Made by a program: the position numbers and the translations under genes | Notes under the pieces: generated by a model | Told to the model about the DNA's origin: nothing | Database searches by the model: none | What the model saw: only the letters and a program-made list of their open reading frames with translations | Shown here: in pieces, positions 1 through 11,680 of the stretch | Numbering within the stretch: position 1 is the first letter of the stretch | Layout of the letters: every line of letters starts with the position of its first letter | From: Epiperipatus broadwayi | Taxonomy: Eukaryota > Onychophora > Udeonychophora > Euonychophora > Peripatidae | Assembly (NCBI GenBank): GCA_028023455.1 | Contig: JAQFVV010000030.1 | Coordinates: 6,096,501-6,160,500, forward strand | Length of the DNA: 64,000 nucleotides | Direction: 5' to 3'

Positions 1-686
1 GGACTGGCTCCAATCTACTACTCACTCCAACTCTTCAACCATCCATCCAATTGAAAATCTGATGATGGAATGCTCGAAGGCCACCCTAAGGCTGAGATTC
101 TTGTCACACCCATGTTGACCCAAGGTCAATCTGAACCCCACATGTACTGGACATAATCCATTAAACACATATGCAAGGATGGGCAGACATCCTAAGGCCG
201 AGATTCTTGTCACACCCATGTTGACCCAAGGTCAATCTGAACCCCACATGTACAGGACATAATCCATTAAACACATATGCAAGGATGGGCAGACATTATA
301 GAGATGGGCAGACATTATAGAGATGTCTGCCCATCCTTGCATGGGTGTGACAAGAATCTCGGCTTTAGGGTGGCCTTCGAGCATTCCATCATCAGATTTT
401 CAATTGGATGGACGGTTGAAGAGTTGGAGTGAGTAGTAGATTGGAGCCAGTCCATTAAAGTATGAAGATTGTCTATCTTAATATATATATATCTGAGCAC
501 TTATAGTATATATGTGTGGGAGATGATAATCTGGACCAACTGATGATTGCTGGTTTAGCATGAAATACGTATATTGGTAATTATTTATCTTTTCAGCATA
601 TATGTGCTTGAGTGTATCAGTGTTATTAGATAGAGTGGAGAGTGGTGGGTTATGTGAAAGTCTGTGCTCATTTACCCTATATTAAA
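1..686. repeat. Palindromic foldback repeat (family FB), copy 1
   Basis: Two long inverted arms meet near 300-345. The left arm is cut by the window edge. The right arm (about 310-686) carries the family signature: a CATCATCAGATTTTCAATTGG block, a GATTGCTGGTTTAGCATGAA block, and an end at CATATACCCTATAT-like sequence. The left arm contains a 106-bp tandem duplication (about 85-190 and 191-296) followed by short GGGCAGACATTATAGAGAT repeats. Open frames here are interrupted and are not genes. At least ten other full or partial copies lie in the window. Confidence 0.85.
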
Positions 687-859
687 TAAATGTAAATTTT
701 ACATTTTTTAAATAAGAAGCTATTCAATTAATTCTTTTCATATTTAGATTCAAATCGATGAGTTTGGTTATTTATATTTTATGACAAATAAAATCAAATG
801 TGAATAATAAATCTAGATAGACTTGAGTATTAGTGATAGCCGATTTTTTAAAATTATAA

Positions 860-1095
860 AAATAGTATGAAGATTGGCTATCTTAATAATAAAGCTGAGC
901 ACTGATTGTATTATATGTATGGAGATAGTAATCTGGACCAACTGATGATTGCTGGTTTATCATGAAATATGTATATTGGTGATTATTTATCTTTTCAATA
1001 TGTGTGTGATCAGGTGGGTTAACAATATGAGATGTCTTGGACAGTTGAGGGTCATGTGAAAGTCTGAGTTCGAATTCCTTAAATATAAAACTAGT
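860..1095. repeat. FB repeat, copy 2, single arm
   Basis: This single arm matches the outer half of the FB family (GATTGCTGG..TCATGAAATA, then GTGATTATTTATC). It ends in AGTCTGAGTTCGAATTCC, which resembles an RNA polymerase III B box (GGTTCGANTCC). That hints that the arms began as a tRNA-derived SINE. Confidence 0.75.
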
Positions 1096-1133
1096 TTGAG
1101 ATTTTGGAGTTATGTTAATATTTTTTTTATTTT

Positions 1134-1400
1134 TCAGTAAAAACAATTTTCAAAAATCTGATAGACAGTTGATAAAATAGATATTTCTATATAATTTTTT
1201 TGGATCATTTTTATATCTGTTTTATTAAAAGGTACAATTCTAGTTGCTTTTAAACATTGTGGAAGGGGGGGGGGTGAATTAAAGGAGTTTAGCACTTCAT
1301 AATATTTCTTCAGAATTAATGTTGGAATTTCTGTTTTTTGTTTTTTAAATTTCTCTTGTTTTGTTGTTTGTGTTCTTTTTCGCAAAAGTTTTTTATGCTT
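1134..1400 (-). pseudogene. Possible pogo/Tigger-type transposase C-terminal remnant
   Basis: An 83-codon minus-strand frame contains CLKATRIVPFNKTDI. This resembles the conserved GFKxxGIxPFNPxxI block that follows the DDE_1 catalytic domain of pogo/Tigger/Jerky transposases. No DDE triad, DNA-binding domain or inverted termini were identified. The adjoining 1400-2330 is decayed AT-rich DNA. The match rests on one short motif, so it is only suggestive. Confidence 0.3.
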
Positions 1401-2340
1401 TCTGTTTTTGTCTTTATCTAAAGATCGTTATTAAATTTCAAATTGAGTTGTTTAAGTGAATAAGTGTGAACTGTTTTGAGAGATTTACTAATTAATGAAA
1501 AGAAGCTGAAGAATGTTCTTAAGGTCTTTGTCTTTTCCATATGCTTTTTAATTTGTTTGGGTTATAGGAAAAATTGAAGTATATCTAAGATTTATACATT
1601 GGAGAAAAGAAGTTGAGTTAAATTAATGTTCCGTGTGGTTTTAGTAATAATAGATATATTATCTTTAATTAAGTTTAAAGTCGTATATGGACAAAAGTAT
1701 ATTAATCTCTAGTCTAATAAATAATGCATTCAGTTAATGATATTTAGTGAATAAATGCAAAAAAGATTTGGTTTTGCCTTTAATAATTTGATTAGTTTGT
1801 TTTCTACCAGAGTTTTGTTATATTTTCTTTTTCTTAGTTACTCATTCGTTCAAAGAGTTAATTCATTAAACGAAAAAAAAACAACATAGTGATTTTTTAA
1901 ATATATTCTTCTGTTAATATTTATTCATGTTTATAATAATTTCCTATTGCTCCACCTAGTGAACATTTTAGCACAAGCTTAAAAGCGAGTTGTACAATTT
2001 GTGACTTGTTTTATTAAATTGCACATCTAGTAAATATTTCTGTTCTTCTATATCCTGCTTTCACAAGTATTTTATAAGAGAAATGCATATACTTTTACTT
2101 ATATATTAAAATCTCAGTGGAGTTGAAAAGAAAAGAGCCAAAGCTACAGAAAAAAAAGAGAAGTTAGTTGAACTTGACAATTCATTAATAGAATTTTCTA
2201 TTAATTATACTGAATTAAGTGTATAACAGGCTAACAATAAAATTAAGGAAAATGTCCAATCAGAATTAAAGAAGATTTTAAAATTGTTACCTACACAATA
2301 ACTGCTACAAGAGAAAATATCTGAAACATTAATCTACGGT
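1400..2340. other. AT-rich intergenic stretch
   Basis: I see no coding frame, RNA gene or recognised repeat here. Stops are dense in all frames. Confidence 0.6.
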
Positions 2341-2500
2341 GGTTCCCATCCCCAGATCGGTTTTGAGCTATGGCTTTCATCAGTGAGGAGCTCTCACTGA
2401 TGAGAGCTATAGCTCGAAACTATCTTGTAGCATTTATCATAAAAATAAATAAATAAATAAATAAATAAGCTTGTTTAGAGCTATTAGCAGGCTCTTTATA
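2341..2500. repeat. Hammerhead-ribozyme-like repeat (HH1), inverted pair
   Basis: Plus strand: CTCA, then the exact core CTGATGA (2397-2403), stem II GAGC-TATA-GCTC (2404-2415), then GAAAC (2416-2420). Minus strand, immediately overlapping: CTCACTGATGA (reverse complement of about 2387-2397), a stem II AGC-CATA-GCT, then AAAAC and TCTGGGGAT. The cleavage triplet on the plus strand is damaged. A downstream hairpin AGAGC..GCTCT near 2478 recurs after a second hammerhead-like core at 20060-20100. The locus is probably an old retroelement end. Confidence 0.55.
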
Positions 2501-3480
2501 TATTACATATTGGTAATGCAAGCTATATAGGTTATGTGACATGCAACTAATTTTTCTAAATAATAACTGAAATAAGATTGTACAATGAAAATAGTTTGAT
2601 ACAAAAAAAAAAATAAAAAAAATAAAAAGTTCTAAATAGATAATAATCAAGGGAAATTGAAGCCAGAACATATCACAGGAAATCTACACTAATATCTACT
2701 GATAACCCAATTTTATTAAAGTTTTAACAGTATAAAGTATGGGTTTGTTGTTAAATACAGTCCATTGAGTGGAAAAAATAAAAATAGCTGTATATTTAAG
2801 GTTTGCTATTACAGCAAGGGTCTTGTGGTGTAACAGTAGTTTCAAGTCTGAACTAAGCAAACTTGAGTAATTTTTTTAACAATGTTTGGAATTTTTCTTT
2901 CAATACATTATACCAAAGCCAACTTGGCAAAATATCCAATATTGGTCAGTAAGCTGATATTTAATTATTATTCTGGAGGGTAAAACAAAAATAAAAATAT
3001 TCAGAGACTCTTTAGTTTGATGAGTAGTGACTTCTCTTTTATAGTTCTATGAAACGCTGATGGAAACAGCTTTGCAGTGGAATTTTAAAACAATATGCAT
3101 AAAAATATGGTTTTTTCTAATCACTTAAATCAATCATATTATGATAACCATAGTCAGATTTGTAGAGAAAAAATATATACAAGTTTTAAGACTGATTCCT
3201 GGATAATGATGATTATCAAAGAGCATATTATTACAAAGCATGAGAATTCTGTATTCCATTTTGAGGTATGTCATACATTGTATGATTGAAAATGTAAAAA
3301 AGTATTAGATAAAAATTGAAAAACAGTAGCGATTAACGAAATTTTTTTTGAGGTTAAATTAATTCAATGAAAAAGTAACTGGTTACTTTAAGTTACTAAT
3401 AATAATTTAACTCAATGAGAAGCTTAGATAATACAATTATTTATTTTTAAATTTATATAATATTTTTGGTTTTTATTAAT
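2500..3480. other. AT-rich stretch, nothing recognised
   Basis: A (TAAA)n run starts at about 2445. Open frames at 2420-2671 and 3095-3289 are low-complexity or short, and show no domain. Confidence 0.6.
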
Positions 3481-3489
3481 GCCTCTCTA

Positions 3490-4010
3490 TAACTTCACCT
3501 TATCAAAACTATCCAACATGCAGGAACTTAGATTACTCTCTTTCTCTCTATGAATGCTTTTTATGAACAACCTTTTTTCTTGAGATGAGGCAGAGATAGC
3601 CATATCTGAACTCCTATATCAAAATTGACAGTTCAATCACTTTCATCATATCGCTCACACATAAGCCTGGAAGTGATTTCTGTATAATACTTTGTGGAAG
3701 GATGAAAAAATTTTGGGTGTATATATTTTTTTAAATGTTTCTGATTTTTATCGTGCCATTCTTATCTCTACTTCATCATATCACTCCTGTCTATTAGTGT
3801 AAAAACTTATTTCTCTCTCTCTCTGTGGACACATATTTCATGAACAACCTTTACTCTTCAGATGAGCTACAGATATTAACAATTGAATCTCCATCCCTTT
3901 ATTGAGAATTTGCACCTCTCACATAAGTTAAAACTGGTTCCAACCTATTTCTAACACTTTGAGGGAGGATAAACAATCATTGCACTATGTGTACAGAATA
4001 TTTGTGGGTA
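3490..4010. repeat. Two diverged tandem copies of a ~270-bp unit
   Basis: CTCTCTATGAATGC...ATGAACAACCTT...GAGATGAGGCAGAGATA (from about 3541) is repeated, diverged, as CTCTCTGTGGACAC...ATGAACAACCTT...CAGATGAGCTACAGATA (from about 3813). Matching 3' parts carry CTCACACATAAG and CTCACATAAG. No coding content is seen. Confidence 0.55.
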
Positions 4011-4249
4011 TAAGGAGTTAACATCGTTATATTTATTACCCATTGGACAGAGTTAGGCTGCCTCTATGATTAGACATGTTGGATGTAATAAATAGATTTA
4101 AAACGTAATCATGTCTTTATAATAATTCAATTATTACATTTGTTAATACACATTACTTTCTCAGGAAAAAATCAGAATTACTATCTACAACAGACACCTG
4201 ACATCTTACAAGCCTAGCACAGTATATTACCTGCTAAACATCAAGAATT

Positions 4250-4765
4250 ATATATAAATAACTTTATTGAAATACATATGTAAGAATGATACAATTATAA
4301 ATAAAAAAAAGTATCTATGTTGCTCGGGCAATGTGCTCACTGATGTTGTCAGGCTTCATGTGTTGCCAAATAAATATCTGGATGAGATGATATTGTCCTT
4401 ATGGTGAAATTCCTTCAACTTAGAAATGAATATGTCTTTAGGCTTGGGACAAGGAATGGTGAACTTGTTTCAACATCTGGCCATCCAGGTGGCATAAGTG
4501 AGATGAAGGTTGAAAGTCTTAAGATGACATAATCCCTAGACAGGAAGCAGCTCTTGATATCTAATATTTTGTTCAGGGAAATGTGGCAGTTGTGAGAAAT
4601 GAATGTTCTGATTTTGTCATATGCCAGGCAATCATTTATTATGTGGTCAAAGGTTTCAGAGGTTCTGTGGCAGTTGTGACACATAGGATCTATGTTCTTG
4701 AAGAATCTCCTGTAGTGCAGGAACCAGTTCATCTGGAGCATTAAGAATAGAGAAAAAAAAATCAA
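4250..4765 (-). pseudogene. LINE ORF2 C-terminal fragment with zinc knuckle
   Basis: The minus-strand frame encodes a basic region followed by CHNCHRTSETFDHIINDC. This is the C-x2-C-x8-H-x4-C knuckle found after the reverse transcriptase of CR1/Jockey/I-type non-LTR retrotransposons. A further open segment beyond a frameshift (about 4330-4400) has KPDNISEHIARAT followed by a stop, like the tail of such proteins. The 3' flank is T/A-rich. RT is absent, as expected for a truncated and decayed insertion. Confidence 0.6.
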
Positions 4766-4769
4766 AAAC

Positions 4770-5570
4770 CATAACTTTTAAGATTAATTTATAGTCAATT
4801 ATACAATACTAGCATAAAACATTATAATAATTATCCCCTAATCAATAGGATTGTGATGGAATTATTCATACTATTTTAAAATTTAATCTGGGAATTAAGC
4901 ACTAGATTTCTTACTATGTCTGTATACTGCATTACCTCCACCACATTTTGTCTTCTCTTTACATGAAAAAAGTTGTCAGAAATTATTGCAGGTGCCATGA
5001 TTTCTGCTTTCTTCTGCTGCTTCTTTTGGTACATTTAGACTCTGCTAAAAATTTATGTTGACTACTTTTCTACAAATGTATACTGTCATTGTTTTCTAAT
5101 TATGTAGTCATGAAATTCAATGAAAGTATATGTTTAAAAAATATACTGCCATTTAATGTGCATAACTGAAAACTCACTGAACCAATCTCATGACTTAAAA
5201 TTTAGCCTACTAGCACAGTTACACCTGATAAAACCCTGAAGTATTTCATTGTCATATTGCAAAGTCAATGATACCTAACACATGTATAAATTTGGAGGAA
5301 AATCCATTTCTTAAGAAGTATGATAAAAATAGGTTATAAGATTTGACCCAAATCAATATACAAATAAATAAACAAAATTTCTAAGTAATAGGCTTCTAAA
5401 AACAAAACTAAAATTTAAAGTTTAAGTAAGATGTTTTTGAAGCAACAGTAATTTATTAGATTGATGAAAAAATGTATAGAGGCAGATGATTATGCATTTT
5501 CCACATAGCAAAAAAATAATCTGATAATAAATAATTATACAAAATATGTTATTTGTATTTATTGTTTAGA
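4770..5570. other. AT-rich intergenic stretch
   Basis: No gene or recognised repeat is visible between the LINE fragment and the PLE tail. Confidence 0.6.
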
Positions 5571-5830
5571 CTATTTCCATCATCTAATATGAGTATTGAA
5601 TGTCTTTAGAAAAATTTAACTTTATTTACATTCAACTGTTAGTAATAGCCCATCAAACAGGTTAGTATATACACAACATTTTGGGGAGTGTTATTCTTCC
5701 CTCTTCTTCAAGTGTTGCTGGCAGGATCAGTGACAGTACTAGTATAGGATTTGAAACTGGACTCTTAGATTCTTGAGTATAGAATTTTAAAGTAACACTC
5801 TAACCAACTGAACCATCCTGCCAAAAGCGA
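5570..5830 (-). repeat. tRNA-like tail module (SINE-2), joined to a Penelope-like element
   Basis: Read on the minus strand: GGCAGGATGGTTCAGTTGG (A-box type, TRGCNNAGYNGG) begins near 5824. About 35 nt later comes GAGTCCAGTTTCAAATCC (B-box-like), then a ~190-nt tail ending in ATTAGATGATGGAAATAGTC. The stretch linking it to the GIY-YIG frame (GAGGAACCTCATAGATAAAT) also follows the GIY-YIG frame of the neighbouring plus-strand element at 7170-7200. Two free copies of the module occur at 14395 and 17608. Confidence 0.65.
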
Positions 5831-6455
5831 CAGTCAGTAGAAATTTCATATATTTATCTATGAGGTTCCTCCTGATTTCTTCACTTTCTCCTAAGAGCAA
5901 AGTTAATTAGTGGTTTTAATACATTATATATACTCACACTAGATTGGCTTATGGGATTGTTTGCCATTGTCATGTGAGCAGCTTTTTTAAATTTTTTTCT
6001 TTGTACCTTTCCTGCTCTATCCAATATTTTTGTATTTTCCCAATTGAAAATATGTTCATTGGCACATACATCATTTTCTATCTTATATAGATCTGTTTCC
6101 TCTCTTCTAATCATCAGTTTGTGTTTGTGCAAGCACTTTTCAATGAGATGACTAGTTTCATCAATATATGTTCTTCTATATTCATATGGTATTTCATAGA
6201 TGCAGTTTTTTCTTTTGAGCATTTCAAGTTTAAGCTTTGCAGATGTTAGAATTCCTCATAGTGTGGTATGGCTCTGGAAAGCTGTTCTGATGTTATACTG
6301 ATTGCAGATTTTCCTTAATTTGTCTGCTATTTTTGGAATGTAAGTGTACACTACAGTATCAATAATTGCTTTTTTCTTTTGATGGTTCTTTTTGTTGTCT
6401 AAGATTTTCTTAATAACAGCTGAGTGATAAACATTTTTCATGAGAGTTTGTTCAA
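5830..6455 (-). pseudogene. Penelope-like element fragment: RT thumb/linker and GIY-YIG endonuclease
   Basis: PLEs encode a reverse transcriptase fused to a C-terminal GIY-YIG nuclease. The minus-strand frame at 6256-6462 carries the linker (IDTVVYTYIPKIADKLRK...IRTAFQSHTTL). A second frame at 5881-6222 carries the nuclease: NCIYEIPYEYRRTYIDET corresponds to GIY...YIG, then HKLMIRREETDLYKI, CANEHIFNWENTKILDR, and AAHMTMANNPISQ. GIY is changed to CIY and YIG to YID, and the frames are shifted, so this copy is inactive. Upstream RT is missing. It abuts an opposite-strand copy at about 6455. Confidence 0.75.
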
Positions 6456-7225
6456 AACTCACACATACAGGAAAATACCTAGTCTTTACATTTAATCACA
6501 CCAGAAACACAAAACATGGAGTTATACTATCTCTATGGAACAGAGTAAAAGAAGTTTGTTCAGAAACCAGCAATTTGGAAAAAGAAAAGATCTACATAGA
6601 ATAAATTCTTATAAACAATGGTTATCCATCAGGTATTATTAAGAAAATCTTAAATAGACAACCATAAAAAGAAAAAAAACAATTATTGACACTGTAGTGT
6701 ATCTATACATTCCAAAAATATCAGACAAATTAAGGAAAACCTGCAATCTCTATAACATTAGAACAGCTGTCCAAAACCATATCACACTATGAAGAATTCT
6801 AACATCTACAAAGTCTAAACTTGAAATGCTGAAAAGAAAAAAACTGCATCTATGAAATACCATGTGAATGTGGAAGAACATATATTAGGGAGACTGGTTA
6901 CCTCATTGAAAAGTTCTTGCAATAGTACAAACTGTTGATTGGGAGAGAGAAAACAGATGGGACTAAGATAGCAGACCATGCATGTGCCAATGAACATATG
7001 TTAAATTGGGAAAATATGGATAGAGAAGAAAAGGTACAAAGGAAAAAAATTATAGAAGCTGCTCACATGACAATGGCAAACAATCCCATAAGCCAACCTA
7101 ATGTGACTATACATAATTTATGGAAACCACTAACCAACTTTGCTCTTAGGAAAAAGTGGAGAAATCAGGAGGAACCTCATAGATAAATTTATAAAATTTC
7201 TTTGGCAGGATGAAAATATTTTCTC
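6455..7225 (+). pseudogene. Penelope-like element fragment, inverted partner
   Basis: The plus strand starts inside the RT thumb (THTGKYLVFTF-like reading, then NRVKEVCSET and INNGYPSGIIKKIL). It continues through IIDTVVYLYIPKISDKLRKT to the nuclease NCIYEIPCECGRTYIRETG, which keeps the CEC residues that follow the CIY motif. It ends with ADHACANEHMLNWEN and NNPISQPNVTIHNLWKP. Several frameshifts and stops are present. After the frame, AGGAGGAACCTCATAGAT and TTGGCAGGATG show the start of the same tRNA-like tail, which breaks off at about 7215. Confidence 0.75.
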
Positions 7226-7870
7226 TAGCCCTTGAAACATCGACTAAAACCGTATAGAAATATATTTGCTGGTAGATAGATTACAATTACTTATAGATTC
7301 ACTTTTATTTACTCTTAGTCTCAGAAATATAATATATAACTTATCAAAGGTTTTATTGCTAAGGAGTTCAAAAGAAGTTTAAGCAAAGAGAATGCCAAGA
7401 GTTGGGTCCAATCCATTCAATGTGAGATTCAAAGTTTGCTACTTATCACTGCAGAAATAATAACAAGACTGACATAGACAAATATTATATGAAGACACAA
7501 TTTTATTTCTAGTTCTAGTTTTTGATGCTTGATAAAATAAACTACTCAATTTCAAATTTAATTTTTTTAGTGTTTTCTACAATATTTTTTTATTGTTTTC
7601 TGAAATGTTAAATTAAGGTTCTATAAATTTAATTATTTATAGTTCTATAAAGTTTTGTAATATTCAAGTCAACATTACTTTAAATAAAGCTTGTGCTAAC
7701 AACGGAGAGTTTTAAACACAACATTTGCAACGCTACCAATTAGCAATTAATTTATGATTTTCATTTATAGTATTTTAATTAAAGATTTTTTGCCTATTTA
7801 CTAATTGTTGTATCAGAAGCTGCCTTTTTTGTAGTGAACAAGCAAAAAAGTTTTAACATTTAAACAGTAT
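7225..7870. other. AT-rich spacer
   Basis: No coding frame or repeat was recognised between the PLE pair and the LINE 3' end. Confidence 0.6.
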
Positions 7871-7939
7871 TTAAGATAAAACGATGTGATGTGATGCACT
7901 GTGACTTCTCCTTAGATGGAGTCGGGAATCTCTCAGCAA

Positions 7940-8320
7940 CTATACCCAGAGAAAACTGTTAGTCACTTTACTTTCCCTTTCCATTCCCCACTCTATGTTT
8001 TCCCATAATCTGCTCCATTCCATTTCCACAATATAATCTTTGTCAATTGCATGGCCTTCATATCTAAAATCCCCTTTATCTTTTCCCAAACCCAGCATAA
8101 AAACCAATAACCCACTTTCTGTATAATCACTTTGTTCATATTTATTCTTCCATAACTTCATTATTTGTACCCTTTCTGCTTTTAAGCATTTACATTCAAT
8201 TAACAGATAGCTAATATTTTCTATGCCTTCCTTACACAACTTGCAGACTAAATCACCCATATTTTTCCATTTATGTGTAGATTCCCTTGTTGCTAAAGAT
8301 CCCATTCGAGCCTTGAACAA
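7940..8320 (-). pseudogene. LINE ORF2 C-terminal domain with zinc knuckle
   Basis: A 126-codon frame reads KARMGSLATRESTHKWKN then CKLCKEGIENISYLLIEC, the C-x2-C...C knuckle (His position lost) that ends CR1/Jockey-type ORF2. It finishes in a tail with WSRLWENIEWGMER. It is the last coding block before the 3' end near 7873. Confidence 0.7.
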
Positions 8321-8727
8321 TAAACTACTTTCCTTGCTATTATCATAAATTAACTCATACCCAATGTTCTATTTACTTCTATATATATTTAAACTCTTTT
8401 TACTCTCCATACTAGTTCTCCATCTCTCCAACTCCCTATTTTTTATTAACACATCTATTCTTTTATCCCATTTCTTACCACTATAACACTCAACAATCCT
8501 TCTAACACAATCATCTTACCTTTTGTACAAGTATACTGATATGAATTCTTTATCCAAATCCTCTGCATACTGCATTACCTTTCTCACTCTGCCCTTTACT
8601 TGTAACCCAATTAAATACTATTTTGGCTATTCTTTTATTATCCATAAACTGCAATCTATCGAACATTTTCATTTTGCTTTTTGCATCTCTCATATAAAAA
8701 CTTGACATCTCTCATATAAAAACTTGA

Positions 8728-10283
8728 CTATCCCATTTCTCCTTGAATTGTCTCCTTTGCTGTCCACACATTTGCATCTAATGCATGTCTTCCTACTTCC
8801 CTTTGTACTTTTTCTAAGTAATCTAATACCCCTTTACTGACACATAATGCATTGTTACCATATGTTAATACTGCAACTCCCTTCCATACAATTCTAGTAA
8901 CATTATATTTATTATATGAAAATACTGTTAATTTCTTTATCAATCCTTTTCTTTTCTTTGCTTCATTTATCAATTTTTTCTCCCATTCATCCCAACAATT
9001 TTCCTGATTACTTAAGATGATTCCCAAATAACTATATCTATTCACCACACTTAACTTTATATCCCAAATAAAAAAATCTACTTCTCCTCTTTCCCCAGTA
9101 TTAATCAACATTATATTTGATTTTTCTTCACTGAATTTAATCTCCATCTCTTTACCCACTCTTGCACATGTCCTCAGCATAACTTCCATGTCTTCTCTTC
9201 TTTCTGCACACAAAAAGACATCATCTGCAAAAAAAGGCCTGACAAAGTATATACTTCCTTTCCACCTATTAACAGTATCTCTATCCATCTTACTAGTCTT
9301 TCTATTGCTCTCTTCATTTCACTCAAATACAATAAAAACAAAATAGGTGACATAGGGTATCCTTGCCTTGGTCCCACCCCATTTTTAACTTTAACTGATT
9401 CTATATCTTCTAATTGATATGTATAGTAATTATTTTCATATAATTTTTTAATAATATCCATTAAAGCTTCATCCATTCCCAAATTTACTAAACTTACCAG
9501 TAATCTATTTCTATTTACTCTATCATATGCCTTCTCTATATCTATAAAACTCATATATAACTGTCTACCTGAATTCCTACTCATATCCATAACTTGTATA
9601 ACTACAAATAAACTATCTCCTATACATCTATCTGATCTATAACCGCCTGCTTTTCCATCACTACATTATTTTCTTTCCATTCATTTTGCAACTCTCCCAG
9701 CCACTATATATGAGGAAACTTTATATAAAACTTTTGTTACCACTATTGGTCTATTATTGTTTAACTTTCTATGATCCTTATCCTTTCTTTTAAATAATAA
9801 TCTTACTCTTGTATTACTCCAACTACCTGGAAAGACTTTTCTGTGCTATCTTATTGAAACATGATAATAGATTTACTTTTTTCCTGTGCCCTAAATTCAT
9901 TACCATCTCTGCTGCCCATCCATCTAAACCTCCTGCCTTTCCACTTTTCAATTTCTTCCCTGCCTCATTCAGTTCATTTTTTGTAAACCTAATATTCCCA
10001 TTACTATATGCTTTCATGTTTCTATCACTCTGTCCTTTACCTCTAACCTATATCCATTACATATCTATTTAAGATTATTTCTAATTTTTTTCTAGAACTA
10101 TGCTTTATCATCATCTAGTAATACTATCTCTCTCTCCCCTACATTTCTCCTTTTAATATAATTCCAAAATTTTTTACTCCCATCCCTTCCATTTTTATTA
10201 ATATCCTCCAACAATTTACTATTCAATTTCATTCTCTCTCTATAATTATCTATTTTAACCAACTTCTTTTTTTCTAAGTACAT
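8728..10283 (-). pseudogene. LINE reverse transcriptase with linker
   Basis: The minus strand is broken into several frames. They hold the linker (KFWNYIKRRNVGEREIVLL), fingers (ELNEAGKKLKSGKAGGLDGW), motif A (MSFIDIEKAYDRVNR), motif B (GVGPRQGYPMSPILFLLYLSE), motif C (PFFADDVFLCAERRED, with the catalytic FADD intact) and a YSYLGIILS block followed by the thumb. The frame changes between motifs B and C. It would copy its own RNA at a nicked target if intact. Confidence 0.8.
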
Positions 10284-10636
10284 TTTCCATTAAGCATTAA
10301 TATCCTTTTCAATTTTTTCTTAATAGCACACTTATATTCTTTGCATGCTTTCTTTCCTCTCTTTTACATTTTTACTAAATCTCATTTTTTATTACTTTTA
10401 TTCTTCTGAATATTCTCACCTAAAACCCTATTTGCCACTTTTTCTATTTCATCACATCAATCCTTATACTCATCCCCAACCAACTCTTCCATGGTTTTTT
10501 CAACTTGTATTTTATACTCTTCCAACTTATTCTTATCATTCCTCTTCATCCACATCTTTCACTATTGTTTCTACTTTTATTTCTATTCTCCATCACTTTA
10601 CTAACCATTTCTATTACAATGAAGTTATGATCACTA

Positions 10637-11281
10637 TTACATACTCTCTCTCTCTTCATTATCAAACAAATTAATTTTCCGTTCTTTATTTATTCCCTCT
10701 TTCTCTCCCAATACATAATATATTGTGTGAAATATATTATTTATAGACCATGTGTATTGTCCCTCATAAATATTTGATAAATTTCCAATGCTCAAATTCA
10801 CCCTGTGATAAAATTTCTTCAAAATCTGTCCATTCCTGTTATCTACATCATCAATTTCTTCATTATGTCTATTCATATCCCCTATAACCATTATTGTCTT
10901 CCCCTTTTCTTTAAAACTCTGTATATTCTTAACTACACATTCATATATGCTATGTTCCACTCCATTATAGTTTGACTATCTCCAGTGACTATATAAACTA
11001 TAACCATCTATACTCCCCTTTTTTATTTCTCTTTTCTATTTATACCCTGCCATATCAAATCTTCCAAAATAGGTTCTTTGTTTTCTCTTAGATGTGTATC
11101 CACTTAATTCCATCCACTTTTCTGGTCTCCTACCACCTTGCCTATTCAAATACCCAAGTTTAACAATTTTTTCTTTCCTAACTATTCTTTTATAAATTTT
11201 TTTGATTCTTTCTTCTCCATTACGTTTATAAATTAACTTTTTTACCATTAATAATTTTACATACCCATTCCCTCTCCACAT
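10637..11281 (-). pseudogene. LINE AP-type endonuclease
   Basis: Two minus-strand frames give the halves of an apurinic-like endonuclease, which nicks the target to prime reverse transcription. The N-terminal part (11036-11281) has LNRQGGRRPEKWMELSGYTS. The C-terminal part (10637-10960) has TIMVIGDMNRHNEEIDD, GQILKKFYHRVNLSIGN, TWSINN and YYVLGEK. GDMN-x-H and the TWS...YYVLG series correspond to the catalytic GDxN and (I)DYxL motifs. The D of DYVL is changed to Y, and the halves are frame-shifted, so it is not functional. Confidence 0.7.
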
Positions 11282-11680
11282 CTACACTTATATTTAAGTC
11301 AACTACCTTTTGCTTATTTCTTACATTCCATCCAAAACGCCACCCCCCTTTATAAGTTTCCCAAATTATATTTTTTATAAATCAGACTCCCTAAAACTTC
11401 ACTTCATTGTTTTCATAAGTGCAATCCATCCTTACTATATAACTCCCTCTTTCCAATAAACCAATTCCACACATCCACAAGCATAACATTATTTCTCTAA
11501 CACAATTTTCTCAATCTCTTCATTTATAGAACCTGCCCTATCTAACAAATGCCTTTTTGTCAAATCTTGGTAATAATCCAATTACCCTTACTTTTTCTTT
11601 AATCTTACTCAAATTCCTAATCAATTATACATACTCATCCATTACTCTCTCTGATGGTTATAACCAATTATTAGTCCCTA

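Noticed and set aside
883-1146. Repeated protein-like frames (HRLSHDP..LSTLSHNTDTLEH type) at 883, 13621, 25755, 27818, 63568
   Set aside because: All lie in FB arms; the DNA, not the frame, is conserved, and other copies carry stops and shifts.
2420-2671. F/I/Y-rich 83-codon minus-strand frame
   Set aside because: Encoded by (TAAA)n and poly-A runs; not a membrane protein gene.
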